Positions 7,716-17,233 of a DNA stretch of 23,797 bases are shown in pieces. Position 1 is the stretch's first letter; the number at the start of each line of letters is the position of its first letter. The position numbers and the translations under genes are program-made. The notes under the pieces were generated by a model. That model searched no databases. It was not told the origin of the DNA and saw only the letters and a list, made by a program, of their open reading frames with translations. The stretch is from Welwitschia mirabilis. Lineage: Eukaryota > Gnetophyta > Gnetopsida > Welwitschiales. The DNA is taken from positions 78,633,080-78,656,876 of the forward strand of contig JBOZIK010000001.1 of assembly GCA_051453625.1 (NCBI GenBank), read 5' to 3'.

Positions 7716-9824
7716 TACATCATGATTTTTTGATTTTTTTCTGGGTGATCAGCAGTGTTTAGATTAGCATTGAGCGGTTGCCCTGCCGTAGTCAAGCCAA
7801 TTTAATTTAAGTCAGACAGACTTTTCTTAACAATTTTTTGAAAAGTAGTTGCCTTCTAGAGTTGGTGACTAACCGCCAAAGTTAAGTTGAATTGTTTGCA
7901 TTACTGAAATACAACTTCCCTAGTATAAAACCAGATCTTTTGAGCAAAAATAATCATTTTTACTGTTTCATGTTTACAGCCCACTTCATTATTCAAATCC
8001 TTGACTTGCTGTTGTGGTTTATCCAATATTCCTATCGAAATCAGCAATTATTCTGAATCTTTGAACAACTTTCTGAGATTAATGTTTCCACTATTTTCAA
8101 AGATTAAAGGTTGTATAATTCTATCTTCTTCCATTTTCCATAAATTTTCAGATTCGTAGGCTTTTATGTATCATTTTTGGTCATTAGAAGACATAAGTTT
8201 AATAATCCCAAGTGTCTTCAGATTTCTAGTTCTTGTGTTTCAAGTGTTTTCCCCTCACATTTTGGTTTCACATGTCTCTTCAACTTTCTTATTGTTGTTT
8301 ATTCCAAAAAGGACAAAAAATCGATATTCTCAAAATCCACAATGCGTATTTCAATATTCACAGTACAGATGCTACAGACAAGATCCAGCATCACAACCTT
8401 CCACCCAACTCAGTCCAAGAAATGCTGCTAAGTTCATTGCAAGAGTCCAACAACTGTTTTTAAAGAAATTTAGTGTTAGTCGCTTCTTTGTCATCAGTAA
8501 ACGTGGGGAAATAACACAGTTGAGAACAACAGCTCCTTGTAACACACAATGAATAATCTTTATTTGTTCACCAAATTTAATCACCAACCAGAAACAGCCA
8601 CACAACATCGAGGGTAGTTTGGCTTAACAATCTAGCTAGGGTGAGCTTCAAGGTCTTCTCTAAACGCTTTCAGGTAGAGAGTCGAGGTTTGTCAAGGACT
8701 CCAACCACACCTATTCTATCCTATGCCTCCTCTGAGCCTTACCTTATGTTGTGGGCCCAAAAGTTGCATAGCACATCACACATCTCTTGCATAAGAGTCA
8801 TACCACTTGAAAGAAAAGTTAATTTCGTAAGTTAATACATCTTACTCTTGAGGTGTCTTTAACGAAATGTTTCAGCATCTAATAAAACTTAATACAACTT
8901 TTAACAAGTTTGACACAAACTTTAGCAAGTATGACACTTCATTTCTTTAATTGGGTTTTGTCAACCCTTTTAATTGCATGACTAATTGACATTTCCCCAA
9001 AAACAGACCCATGGAATGGGACATTTGTTGATTTGTCACATATACATCATGGCCCTAGCATGCAACAAAACTATCAAAACTAGATCACAAGCTATTAGAA
9101 TTAGATCACATGCTAAAGATATGAATTCTAGAGCACAAACGAGACTTGCATAATTCTGATATCCTCAAGGATTGTCATTGTATGACATTGTGAGTTCCAT
9201 TTTTTAATGAGTTTGTGATGACATTGTCAAATTGGGACCAAGAGACTTGAGGGTTTCCACGTACATTAAGTATTACAAAAATAGTGAAATGAATAGTTGA
9301 ATGCACAAAAACAAGGGACAGAAAAAAGAGCAAGGCAAGGATTTAAGAAGACATTGGGAACCAATGCAAAGCTCTATTATTATTCTTTTCAAAGAATCAA
9401 GCCAAAAAAGGCTTCAAGCAAGCCACAGGTTCTTGAATAAGCAACCACTACCCAACCTCTGGAAAGGTGGCTTATATGATGCTAGGCTTATAAGCACACA
9501 CTAAAAGGACGCTCAAGCATTGATCCCTGTTAGAACCATCTCAAACAACCCACAAGTATGGTTTTGTGTGACAATCACCATTTACATTATTAATATAAGG
9601 TCAATGTTAAAACTTAATGTTACAACATTCATAAGGGGATAAAACAAATATTGCTTCACACATTAACATTAAGATAAGAAAATCCATGTTCTAAGATGTC
9701 AGCTTGTTAATGTCATTTCACCTTGAGACATTGATCCCATTGCCACAACTATCAAAAAGAGTTCCATTAGACTATCAACACAACTATAGGATCCTCATGT
9801 TAGTGATGACTTCGATCAATGAGT
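7716..9824. other. 2.1 kb without a recognised gene
   Basis: Only short stop-limited frames with no recognisable domain. A 21-bp tandem dimer lies at 8896-8916 and 8917-8937, sharing AACAAGTNTGACAC-like sequence. The stretch lies inside the copia-bounded insertion, so it is probably other inserted or decayed repeat DNA, but I cannot assign it. Confidence 0.4.
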
Positions 9825-9925
9825 AAAATGTCGGCAATTAAATTGTCGGCGGAATCAAAAAGTCGTGTCGAGGAGACATGTCGCCATTGTGTCGGCAATA
9901 TGTCGGCACAAAATGTCAGCAATTG
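9825..9925. repeat. GTCGGC-rich cluster, related to 909-1050 and 2040-2131
   Basis: Within 100 bp, TGTCGGC occurs four times and related TGTCGCC, TGTCGAG and TGTCAGC units also occur, spaced by A/T-rich DNA. The same vocabulary (GTCGGC, GTCAGC, GACATGTCG) fills the ends of the candidate 909-2131 element. This is probably one end of another copy of that family; its other end would lie in the gap that begins at 9942. Confidence 0.55.
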
Positions 9926-9941
9926 TTTTTCTCAAAAAAAA

Positions 9942-10041
9942 NNNNNNNNNNNNNNNNNNNNNNNNNNNNNNNNNNNNNNNNNNNNNNNNNNNNNNNNNNN
10001 NNNNNNNNNNNNNNNNNNNNNNNNNNNNNNNNNNNNNNNNN
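9942..10041. other. Assembly gap (100 N)
   Basis: Exactly 100 N, the usual placeholder for a gap of unknown size. Frames drawn through it are meaningless. Confidence 0.98.
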
Positions 10042-10081
10042 TGATTTTTGTTTTTGCTATTTTTTGCTGCTATTCTTAACA
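10042..10081 (+). repeat. 3' terminal 40 bp of a copia LTR
   Basis: This matches the last 40 bp of LTRs A and C (TTTTTTGCTGCTATTCTTAA, then CA). It is truncated on the left by the gap. It is followed directly by gypsy sequence at the same base as LTR C. Confidence 0.85.
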
Positions 10082-10142
10082 ATCACAAAGCATTGTAATA
10101 CATGAACAATCAACATAGTTAAGTGCAAAATGAGAAGCGAGC
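10082..10142 (+). pseudogene. Second copy of the gypsy RNase H stretch next to the LTR
   Basis: About 62 bp align with 18331-18392 at roughly 82% identity (11 differences, 10 of them transitions). In the gypsy frame it reads NHKAL-stop-YMNNQ, against NHKALQYMNSQ at 18331. The homology starts exactly at the LTR end and stops where a copia leader/gag-like region begins. Confidence 0.75.
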
Positions 10143-10194
10143 ATTCTTTTTTTGCGTTTGTACGGTTTTGCGGCATTCTTTTTTGCGTTCGTAC
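10141..10194 (+). repeat. Imperfect tandem duplication at the gypsy/copia join
   Basis: GCATTCTTTTTTTGCGTTTG plus TAC (10141-10163) is repeated as GCATTCTTTTTTGCGTTCGT plus AC (10173-10194). The repeat sits exactly where gypsy homology ends and the copia upstream region begins, so it may be filler DNA from a rearrangement. Confidence 0.65.
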
Positions 10195-10223
10195 CAGTTG
10201 AATATATTTCTTTGAGGCAAAGC

Positions 10224-11160
10224 ATGATGGAGAGATTACAAACAACGGGTATGCTCATTGGCCGAAACTGGAAGATTTGGAGTGTTCTAATGAAAGTCGC
10301 TTCGGTGCAGAAGGAGTGCCTTGAAGCTTTAGAACCTACACAACTGGCATACATGAAGGACGAAGAATGGGAAAAGGTGAAAAGAAAGGCCCTATCTTAC
10401 ATACATCCGAGTCAAAGTAATGGGATCTTACACAATTAAACAAGATATGGATCCCCAGGATCTCTAGCAAAACCTCAAGAACAAGTTTGATAAAGCATTT
10501 AGTTTAAACACGTTCCACATTTACCAGAAGCTGTTCAAGACAAGGAAGCAGCTAGAAGTTCCATTACAAGATCGTCTGAATGAGATGATGGGCAATCTAA
10601 TAAAGCTGCAGGAGTATAAAATTAAAATTCCAAATTCGGNNNNNNNNNNNNNNNNNNNNNNNNNNNNNNNNNNNNNNNNNNNNNNNNNNNNNNNNNNNNN
10701 NNNNNNNNNNNNNNNNNNNNNNNNNNNNNNNNNNNNNNNTAAAATTAAAATTCTAGATTTGGTTAAGTCTTATGCTTTATTGGATTCTCTTCCTGAAGCT
10801 TGGTTTGCAGTAGTGATATCTATTACTACATCTATGAATATTACCACAAGGACATTTGAGTAGGTTGCATCTACGCTTCAAGATTCTGAGGGTATAGAGT
10901 CAATGAAATGCAATCTTCAAAAGATGTGTTTCTAGCTAAAAACAGAAGCAAGAATAAGAGAAGTGACCAAAGCAGGGGGAGAAGTAAAAGCAAAGGAGTT
11001 TCCCGTGATAGAAACATCGAATCTTGGTTTTGTAAAAAAAAAAGGGAAGGGGGGGGAGCATACGAAAAAAGATTGTTACGCAAGCAAGGCAAAGCAGAAA
11101 GAGAGGCATGGATAGGGCCATTCGGGAGAGTCTTCCTCACAGGTTAATCAGGTAGATGAG
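10224..11160 (+). pseudogene. Copia gag (capsid and nucleocapsid), interrupted by a gap
   Basis: Gag forms the virus-like particle in which copia elements reverse transcribe. From the ATG pair at 10224/10227 the frame gives GRNWKIWSVLMKVAS and MKDEEWEKVKRKALSYI, matching gag blocks 'L.G.NW..W...M' and 'W......KAL..I'. Past a stop, LQEYKIKIP runs into the N gap, and KSYALLDSLPEAWFAVV follows it. A basic stretch around 10925-11050 (KNRSKNKRSDQSRGRSKSKG in one frame) precedes HTKKDCYA-like sequence in another frame, the remains of a CCHC zinc knuckle. There are several frame changes. The primer-binding site and leader that should precede gag were not found. Confidence 0.8.
10640..10739. other. 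Assembly gap (100 N) with overlapping flanks
   Basis: Exactly 100 N. The 23 bases before it (10617-10639) and the 23 after it (10740-10762) are the same gag sequence with three transitions, so the real gap is probably absent or negative. Confidence 0.95.
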
Positions 11161-11175
11161 AGAGTTAATTGTCTG

Positions 11176-11493
11176 GTGCCTGAACCATGTGGTCTTCTAG
11201 CAGAGAGGTTTAGTCAAGACGTTTGGCTAGTCGATTTGGGTGCTTCTTTTCATATCTGTCCAGATCATTCTATTTTCTCTACTTACAGTCCTATTTCTTT
11301 CGAAGTTATTTACGCTACCAATGGAGAACCTTTAAAGATTGTTGGAGTAGGCAGCGTTATTTTACAACAGCTAGGATTGCCCAAAGTTACCATTAATAAT
11401 GTTTGTCATGTTCCGAAGGTGACAAAGAAACTGATTTCTATGACACAGCTTGATGATCTAGGCTTGGGCTTCTCTAACGAAGGAGGATGTTGA
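11176..11493 (+). pseudogene. Copia aspartic protease
   Basis: The retroviral-type protease cuts the Gag-Pol polyprotein. The frame gives VWLVDLGASFHICPDHSIFS followed by GVGSVILQ and VCHVPKVTKKLISMTQL. This matches 'WLVDSGASFH.T....F', 'G.G.V' and 'L..V.YVP....NLIS'. The active-site DSG triplet is DLG: TTG at 11236-11238 stands where TCG is expected, a C-to-T change at a former CpG. That substitution alone would affect catalysis. The stop after EGGC at 11491 breaks the join to integrase. Confidence 0.88.
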
Positions 11494-11499
11494 AAAATT

Positions 11500-12500
11500 A
11501 CCAAGGGAATTTTAACAGTATTGCAAGGGAAGAAAGATGGCAGCATGTATACCTTGGAAGCAAATGCATACGCAATGGTTGCTGCTACTACAGAAAAGCA
11601 AAATGTTAGAGTTGTAACAGCTTTAGAGGAAGCAAATGTCTGGCACAAACGTTTGGGACACATAGACAACTCCAGTCTTAAGGTGCTTCAATCTCTTTTC
11701 TTAATCCCTATATTTTCACATGCTTCTATTGATTTCTATAAAGATTGTATTGTTGGTAAATCTAAAAGAGTCGATTTTCATAGGGATGTGGATTTAAGAA
11801 AGAAAAATAAATTAGAATTGGTTTATTCTAATGTTTGTGGGCCTATGAATCCTGCTTCTATCGGTGGCTCGCTTTATTTTGTTACTTTTACTGATAATTG
11901 CACTAGGAAGATTTCGGTGTACCCTCTCAAGTCCAAAGACGAAGTATTTAGTGTTTCTTAAGTCTTTTATTGCCAGGCTTGAAACTCAAATAGGTCTTAG
12001 GCTAAAATGTCAATTGACTGACAATGGAGGGAAGCATACATCCAAGGTCTTTGGTGAATATTGCAGCAACAAAAGAATATGTCACATTCGCACTCCTCTA
12101 GGTGCACCACAGAAAAACGGTGTTGCTAAGAAATGCAACAAAACTTTGTTACAGCGTGCCAGATCAATGGTTGCAGCTATAGGTTTGTCCAAGGTTTTGT
12201 GGGTAGAGCCGGTGGTAACAGCTACATATCTGGTGAACAGTTCTACTCACTCCTCTCAGTAATGGAGTTCTAGAGATTTTTTGAACTAGTGAAAATGTTC
12301 CTTACAAGCATGCAAGAGTTTTTGGATGTGAGGCTTAAATGCACATTCAAAAGGAGATTAGGAAAAAGTTGCAAGACAGAGCCAAATGGTGTATATTCCT
12401 TGGATATGGTGAGGATGCTCCTGGTTATAGATTGTAGGATCTTGACGAAAAACCAGTTGTCAAGTCACGTGATGTTAAATTCAAAGACAGGTAATGTTCC
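11500..12500 (+). pseudogene. Copia integrase
   Basis: The integrase would insert the cDNA. The N-terminal zinc domain reads VWHKRLGHIDNSSLKVLQSL followed by DCIVGKSKRVDF, with one Cys of HHCC apparently lost. The catalytic core gives YSNVCGPMN, LTDNGGKHTS and GAPQKNGVAKKCN. Of the DDE triad, the first Asp is Asn (AAT, 11830-11832), the second is kept (TDNGG), and the Glu is Lys (AAG, 12128-12130). A frameshift lies near 11945, and stops follow 12260. Downstream, KHARVFGCEA and KWCIFLGYGEDAPGYRL match the C-terminal 'HLRVFGC.AY ... RKCIFLGY' block. Confidence 0.9.
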
Positions 12501-12800
12501 ACGACCATTAGGATGGGAATCAGGGGACTTCTGATTTTGGCATCCCACAAGACTCCTTAGTTTTTCAAAAGATCTTGAGACACAAGCTGAGTAGATTCTT
12601 GAAGAAATGCATGAAGAAAATGTTTTAGAAGGTTAAAATCAGCAAGCTAAAAGCGATGAACTTCCCTTGGATGAAGGGGAAGAGCCATTGGAAGAGGATG
12701 AATCATCTTTTCCTACACCACATTGGGTGAGACATCCAACTAGAGCTACACGTCCACCAGACAGGTATTCCCCATCATTGCATTATGTTCTTTATACTGA
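12501..12800 (+). pseudogene. Copia integrase-RT linker
   Basis: Low-conservation acidic linker. In one frame it ends EEPLEEDESSFPTPHWVRHP then TRPPDRYSPSLHYVLYTD, matching the typical 'RRS.R.RRPPDRYSPS' sequence just before copia RT. Stops break other parts. Confidence 0.7.
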
Positions 12801-12804
12801 TTGT

Positions 12805-13452
12805 GGAGAGCTTGAAACAGTATAAGAGGCTTTATCTTGTGTCGCGGCTGCTAAGTGGAAAGCAGCTATGGAGGAGGAATGGAAATCTTTGCAAGACAAT
12901 AAAACTTCGGAGTTGGTTACTTTGCCCAAGAGGCGCAAAGCTCTATATAGTAGGTAAATCTTTAAAATAAAAGACGAGTCTGATGGGAAGAAGCGCTACA
13001 AGGCCAAGTTTGTAGTGAAAGGTTATGCCCAAAAGCCAGGTATTGATTTTACAGAAATCTTTTCTCCTATTGTAAAGCCTTCATCAATCAGGATAGTTCT
13101 TTCTTTGGTTGCTTACTTGGATTTAGAGCTAGAAGAATTGAATGTTAAGACAACATCTCTAAATGTGGACCTTGATGAAGAGATCTATTTGCATAAGCTA
13201 GAGGAGTATTCAGGCTAGCAAAATTCTAATCTAGTTTGCAGGCTACGAAAGAGCTTGTATGGCTTGAAACAAGCTCCTAGACAGTGCTGTGAAAAGTTTG
13301 ATACATTTATGAAGCAACAATCTTACCAGATAAGTCAGTTTGACCATTGTGTTTACCTCTCAAAAAGCGTTACAGGTAAATTTGTCATGCTGCTCTTGTA
13401 TGTAAATGACATGTTGGTTGCAAGAAACGATGTGGCTGCAATTAAACGTTAA
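12805..13452 (+). pseudogene. Copia reverse transcriptase, copy 1
   Basis: Blocks in order: AAKWKAAMEEEWKSLQDNKT, FVVKGYAQKPGIDFTEIFSP, IVKPSSIRIVLSLVAYLDLE, NVDLDEEIYL, SLYGLKQAPRQCCEKFD and MLLLYVNDMLVA. These match Tork/Tnt1-type copia RT ('A...E...L..N.TW.LV.LP', 'KARLVVKG..Q..G.D..E.F.PV', 'LYGLKQ.PR.W', 'YVDDML'). The catalytic YVDD is YVND (13399-13410), and FLNG.L is SLNVDL. Stops occur near 12825, 12957, 13218 and 13452. Confidence 0.92.
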
Positions 13453-13460
13453 AAACAGCA

Positions 13461-14357
13461 ATGAATAAGCAATTTGAGATGAAAGATCTTAGGCAGGCTA
13501 ATAAAAGTTTGAGGATGAGAATAATTAGAGACAGAAAGCAAAGGAAGGTGTCGCTCAGCCAAAGTGATTATATTGGTGAACTTCTTCAGCGTTTTGGCAT
13601 CTCAGATGCAAAACCAGTAAGCCCACCATTGGCATCACATTTTAGGTTGTCAAAAGAAGATTGTCCACATTTAGATAAAGAATCTGCTCAAGTTGAAAAG
13701 GTTCCCTACACTTCTGCAATAGGATGTCTCGTGTATGCAATGGTATGTACCCGTCCTGATATTGCTTATGCTATAAGAGTGCTTAGCAAATTTATGACAA
13801 ATTATGGTTGGAATCATTGGTTTACTATTAAGTGGATTCTCGGGTATTTGAAGGCAATACAAAAGGATTGCTTATGCTTTAGGAATGGTAAGTTATCCAT
13901 TCAAGGATTTGTGGATGTAAATTTTACAGCAGACTCAGATAGTAGACGTTCTTCTATTGGTTATACATTCACGCTTGCAGGGACAGCAATTAGTTGGTTG
14001 TCTCGATTGCAACCGTTAGTGACTTTGTCCACCACCGAAGCAGAATATGTGGCTCTTACAGAAGCTTGCAAGGAGATGATTTGTTTACACAGGTTTCTTG
14101 CTTCCCTTGGTTTAAAACAAGGCAAACATTATGTGTTTAGTGACAGTCAAAGTGTAGTACATCTTACTAAGAATTCAGTTTTTCATGCTAGGACAAAACA
14201 CATTGATATCAGATTTCGTTTTGTAAGAGAAATTGTTGAATGTAGGTTGGTTAACATTCAAAAGATTCATACAAAGTTTAATGTTGTTGATCCTCTTACA
14301 AAGGTGATGGCAGTGGAGAAGCACAACTTCTGTAAAGAAAGCTTGGAATTGCCATAA
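13461..14357 (+). pseudogene. Copia RT thumb and RNase H, copy 1 (298-codon open frame)
   Basis: The longest open frame in the window. It opens with FEMKDLRQANKSLRMRIIRD, the RT 'F.MKDLG.....LG..I..DR' block, then YTSAIGCLVYAMVCTRPDIA and RNase H blocks FVDVNFTADSDSRRSS, LVTLSTTEAEYVALTEACKE, YVFSDSQSVVHLTKNSVFHA and RTKHIDIRFRFVREIV. Catalytic residues are largely kept (D in FVD, E in TEAEY, D in SDSQS), unlike protease, integrase and RT. It ends 91 bp before LTR B. TEAEY...ARTKHID...REIV points to the Tork/Tnt1 lineage. Confidence 0.93.
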
Positions 14358-14436
14358 CTTGAGCAATGGACAACAAACGGACACTTTGAAGCAATGCATC
14401 TCTCTTGATTCTTGGAGGCTAGTTAGATTTGTCTTC

Positions 14437-14446
14437 AAGGGGGAGA
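14437..14446 (+). promoter_or_regulatory. Polypurine tract of copia element
   Basis: AAGGGGGAGA lies two bases upstream of the TGTTGGAG start of LTR B. It would prime plus-strand DNA synthesis. Confidence 0.85.
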
Positions 14447-14448
14447 AT

Positions 14449-14810
14449 TGTTGGAGTTGAAGTCAAATCCTTTGTATCTTCTAGTTCTCCCTTGTTGTAG
14501 CACTTTGTTTGTAAAGTGTATCTCTCTTCTTATATTATAAAGTAAGAGGGGGGTTGTTTATAAAGTCAATGTAAAATTAGGTTTTTTAACCTATAGTGAG
14601 TCTATTTAAAGGGAAGGGTTTTGAGGGAGCAGGATAATATTCTCAACACTCTAGCTATTGAGGACGGCTTATGTCCTTGGACTATTTCTCGAAATCTTAA
14701 GAGAGCTCTGCAGTGCTTTCATGGTTTTTGCCTATATGGGGGTTTCCATGTAAATTCCTGTGTGCTGTTTTGCTCTTTGTTTTTACCATTTTTCGCTGCT
14801 ATTCGTAACA
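14449..14810 (+). repeat. Copia LTR B (3' LTR of the near-complete copy)
   Basis: 362 bp from TGTTGGAG to TTCGTAACA, with intact TG...CA ends, a TATTTAAA box at 14603-14610, and the polypurine tract directly upstream. It diverges from A and C more than they do from each other. Its matching 5' LTR was not found and may lie in the gap at 9942. The flanking base run GATAA could be a target duplication, but no partner is visible. Confidence 0.92.
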
Positions 14811-15130
14811 GATAAATCATTATAAACAAAATCCTTATAATCAAACTGAAACACACCCTATTGAGATGCAAAACTGTTGATGTAGTTGGAGGATTTCCAA
14901 GTGGCAGTTCTAGAAAACATGCAAGTTATTGCAATTTGCAATTCCTTGCTAGATAGTTTAGAAATAGTAAGGATGACTCTGATTGCTACTTCCAATCAAA
15001 TTCCAGGTTTAAATTAATGTTATTTCCACACTATCGGATGTCACAGAAGAGATGTAAGTCTTCTGCTTGAGATTGCTTGGGATAGAAAGAGATTAACATG
15101 TGACAAGTAAAGGCAACTCTAGTAACCATG
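14811..15130. other. No gene recognised
   Basis: Stop-rich sequence between LTR B and the next copia fragment. It may be the decayed upstream gag of that fragment, but no motif is legible. Confidence 0.35.
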
Positions 15131-15139
15131 ATACCACCT

Positions 15140-15560
15140 TGGCACTATTACAAGAAGGGACATATGAAAAGGGACAATCAAGAATAAAAGAAAACAAAGG
15201 GCTGAAAACAAGTACAAGCAACCTTTCAGAAAACTAAGTACTCAATGGGCGCAATGGGCATTGATATTATTACACTTAATAATGAGGCTAAAGTTTCTCA
15301 TTACTACAGACATGATCCATGGATCCTGGACACAAGAGTATCTTTCCATGTCCACCCAAACAGAAGTTTCTTCACAACCTATAAAGTTGTTGCAAAAGGA
15401 TAGTCATTCTTAGCGATAATCATCACTTAAAGATCAGTGGCATTTGACTCATGGTCTTTAAGCATGAAGTAAAGTTATAGATTTGCAAAAGGCATCTCTA
15501 TCAGATTGACCTGTAGAAACTCCCACACCATATCTTTGCTTCTATTGTCTTTCAGAGACA
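15140..15560 (+). pseudogene. Fragment of a second copia family: zinc knuckle and protease
   Basis: From 15140 one frame reads YYKKGHMKRDNQE, matching the gag zinc knuckle 'C..C.K.GH.KRDC' with its Cys residues lost. QVQATFQKTKYSMGAMG, DPWILDTRVSFHVHPNRSFF and TTYKVV follow. The last two match the copia protease 'WILDSGASFH..P.R..F..Y', with DSGAS changed to DTRVS. Further on, in a shifted frame, NHHLKISGI and ICKRHLYQIDL fit the continuing protease. The sequence differs clearly from the protease at 11176, so it is another family. Both ends are truncated and no LTR was found. Confidence 0.7.
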
Positions 15561-15729
15561 TGTCAAATTTTTGTTTATCGCCAATCTAGAGTTTAAAACA
15601 CTAAAATACAAAATCTAAAAGATCATCAGAAAAGAAGATCTGCAGAAAACTATGAAGTATCAAGTATGAACAAAATTTTTGAAGTTCAAATAGAAAGAGA
15701 GAAATCACAAACAATTTAAAGAAAGAAAA

Positions 15730-15855
15730 CCTAAATTCTATCAAGTTCAGCTCATTTGTGAAATCACTGCTGGGTTGTTTGAGGCCACACATCCTAAATT
15801 CTGTCAATTTGAGTTCACTTGTGAAATCACCACTCAAATTGCTTGAGGTCACACA
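15730..15855. repeat. 63-bp tandem duplication
   Basis: Two adjacent units, 15730-15792 and 15793-15855, each begin CCTAAATTCT, contain TTGTGAAATCAC, and end GAGG(C/T)CACACA or close to it. The period is exactly 63 and divergence is moderate. The minus strand is open across it, giving a 21-residue repeat, but nothing else supports coding. Confidence 0.75.
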
Positions 15856-16217
15856 GCAAGAGAAATGAACCAAAAAATACATTTCAAGTTCAAATCTGTT
15901 ACCTTTTTTATTTCCATTTTACACAATTGTAACTAGCTAGGTAGAAATCAAGATTAATTGCCCAAATTTGTGATTAATCAAGATTTAAACCAGATTTATA
16001 GGTTAAAAAATCCAGTCTACACTACATTTGTACTACTTCAGATTTAGTTTGGTAATTAATCACATATTAGCACAAATAATTATCAGTTTGCACATGTATG
16101 CTTGGGTGGATACATTACTGAGATAATTACAAGTAGTTATATAAAACTTAAATTCTTCAGTGATAATACTCCCACTAATCAGAATAGCTAGAGATGATTA
16201 AGATGTCAGCAGATTTA
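15856..16217. other. No gene recognised
   Basis: AT-rich sequence up to the third gap, with no motif, terminal repeat or frame I can assign. Confidence 0.35.
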
Positions 16218-16317
16218 NNNNNNNNNNNNNNNNNNNNNNNNNNNNNNNNNNNNNNNNNNNNNNNNNNNNNNNNNNNNNNNNNNNNNNNNNNNNNNNNNNN
16301 NNNNNNNNNNNNNNNNN
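16218..16317. other. Assembly gap (100 N)
   Basis: Exactly 100 N. On its right the sequence enters in the middle of the copia integrase-RT linker, so the whole 5' part of copy 2 is missing here or lies elsewhere. Confidence 0.98.
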
Positions 16318-17233
16318 GAGAGCCTGAAATAATACAAGAGGCTTTATCTTGTGCTGCTGCTACCAAGTGGAAGGCAGCTATGGAGGAGGAATGGAAATCT
16401 TTGCAGGAAAATAAAACTTGGGAGTTGGTTACTTTGCCAAAGGGGCACAAAGCTCTATAGAGCAGGTAGATCTTTAGAATTAAAAACAAGGCTGATGGGA
16501 AGAAGCATTACAGGGCCAGATTGGTAGTAAAAGGTTATGCCCACAAGCTAGGTATTGATTTCATAGAAATTTTTTCTCTCCTATTGTAAAGCATTCATCA
16601 ATCAGAATAGTTCTCTCTTTGATTGCTTAGTTGGATCTAGAGCTAGAACAATTGGATGTTAAGACAACTTTTCTGAATGGGGACCTTGATGAAGAGATCT
16701 ATTTGCATGAACTAGAAGGGTATTTAGACTAGCAAAGTTCTAATCTGGTTTGCACGCTACGAAAGAGCTTGTATGGCTTGAAACAAGCTCCTAGACAATG
16801 GCATAAAAGGTTTTGATACATTCATGAAGCAACAGTCTTACCAGAGGAGTCAATTTAATCACTGTGTTTACTTTTCTGGAAGTTTTATAGGTAAATTTGT
16901 CATTTTGCTTTTATATGTAGATGATTATTGGTTGTAGGAAATGATGTAGCTGAAATTAAACGTTTAAAAATAACGATGAAGAAGCAATTTGAGATGAAAG
17001 ATCTCGGTCAGGCTAATAAAATTTTGGGGATGAGAATAATTAGAGATAGAAAGCAGAGGAAGGTGTGGCTCAGCCAGAGTGATTACATTGGTAGAGTTCT
17101 TCAACGTTTCGGTATGTCAGATGCAAGACCAGTAAGGGCACCATTGGCATCACATTTTAAGTTGTCAAAAGAGATTGTCCACATTCAGATGATGAATTTG
17201 CCAAAGTTGAAAAGGTTTCCTACACTTTTGTAG
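16318..17233 (+). pseudogene. Copia reverse transcriptase, copy 2
   Basis: Same family as copy 1: the first bases after the gap align with 12805 onward. Blocks are KWKAAMEEEWKSLQENKTWE, RARLVVKGYAHKLGIDFIEI, ELEQLDVKTTFLNGDLDEEI in another frame, SLYGLKQAPRQW and YVDD (16914-16925). FEMKDLGQANKILGMRIIRD and VRAPLASHFKLSKE follow. Unlike copy 1 it keeps the catalytic YVDD and the consensus FLNGDL, W in APRQW and MKDLG. A base missing after YVDD and frameshifts near 16575 and 16810 disrupt it. Confidence 0.92.

Noticed and set aside
8166-8835. Several overlapping frames of 60-128 codons on both strands
   Set aside because: No recognisable domain, and the frames overlap each other. Composition looks like chance openings in TE-derived DNA.
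9301-9504. 67-codon Lys/Gln-rich plus-strand frame
   Set aside because: No homology recognised, no neighbouring exons, and its length is within chance expectation.
9819-10105. Open frames crossing the N run
   Set aside because: They exist only because N codons are not stops. Left of the gap is the GTCGGC cluster and right of it an LTR end.
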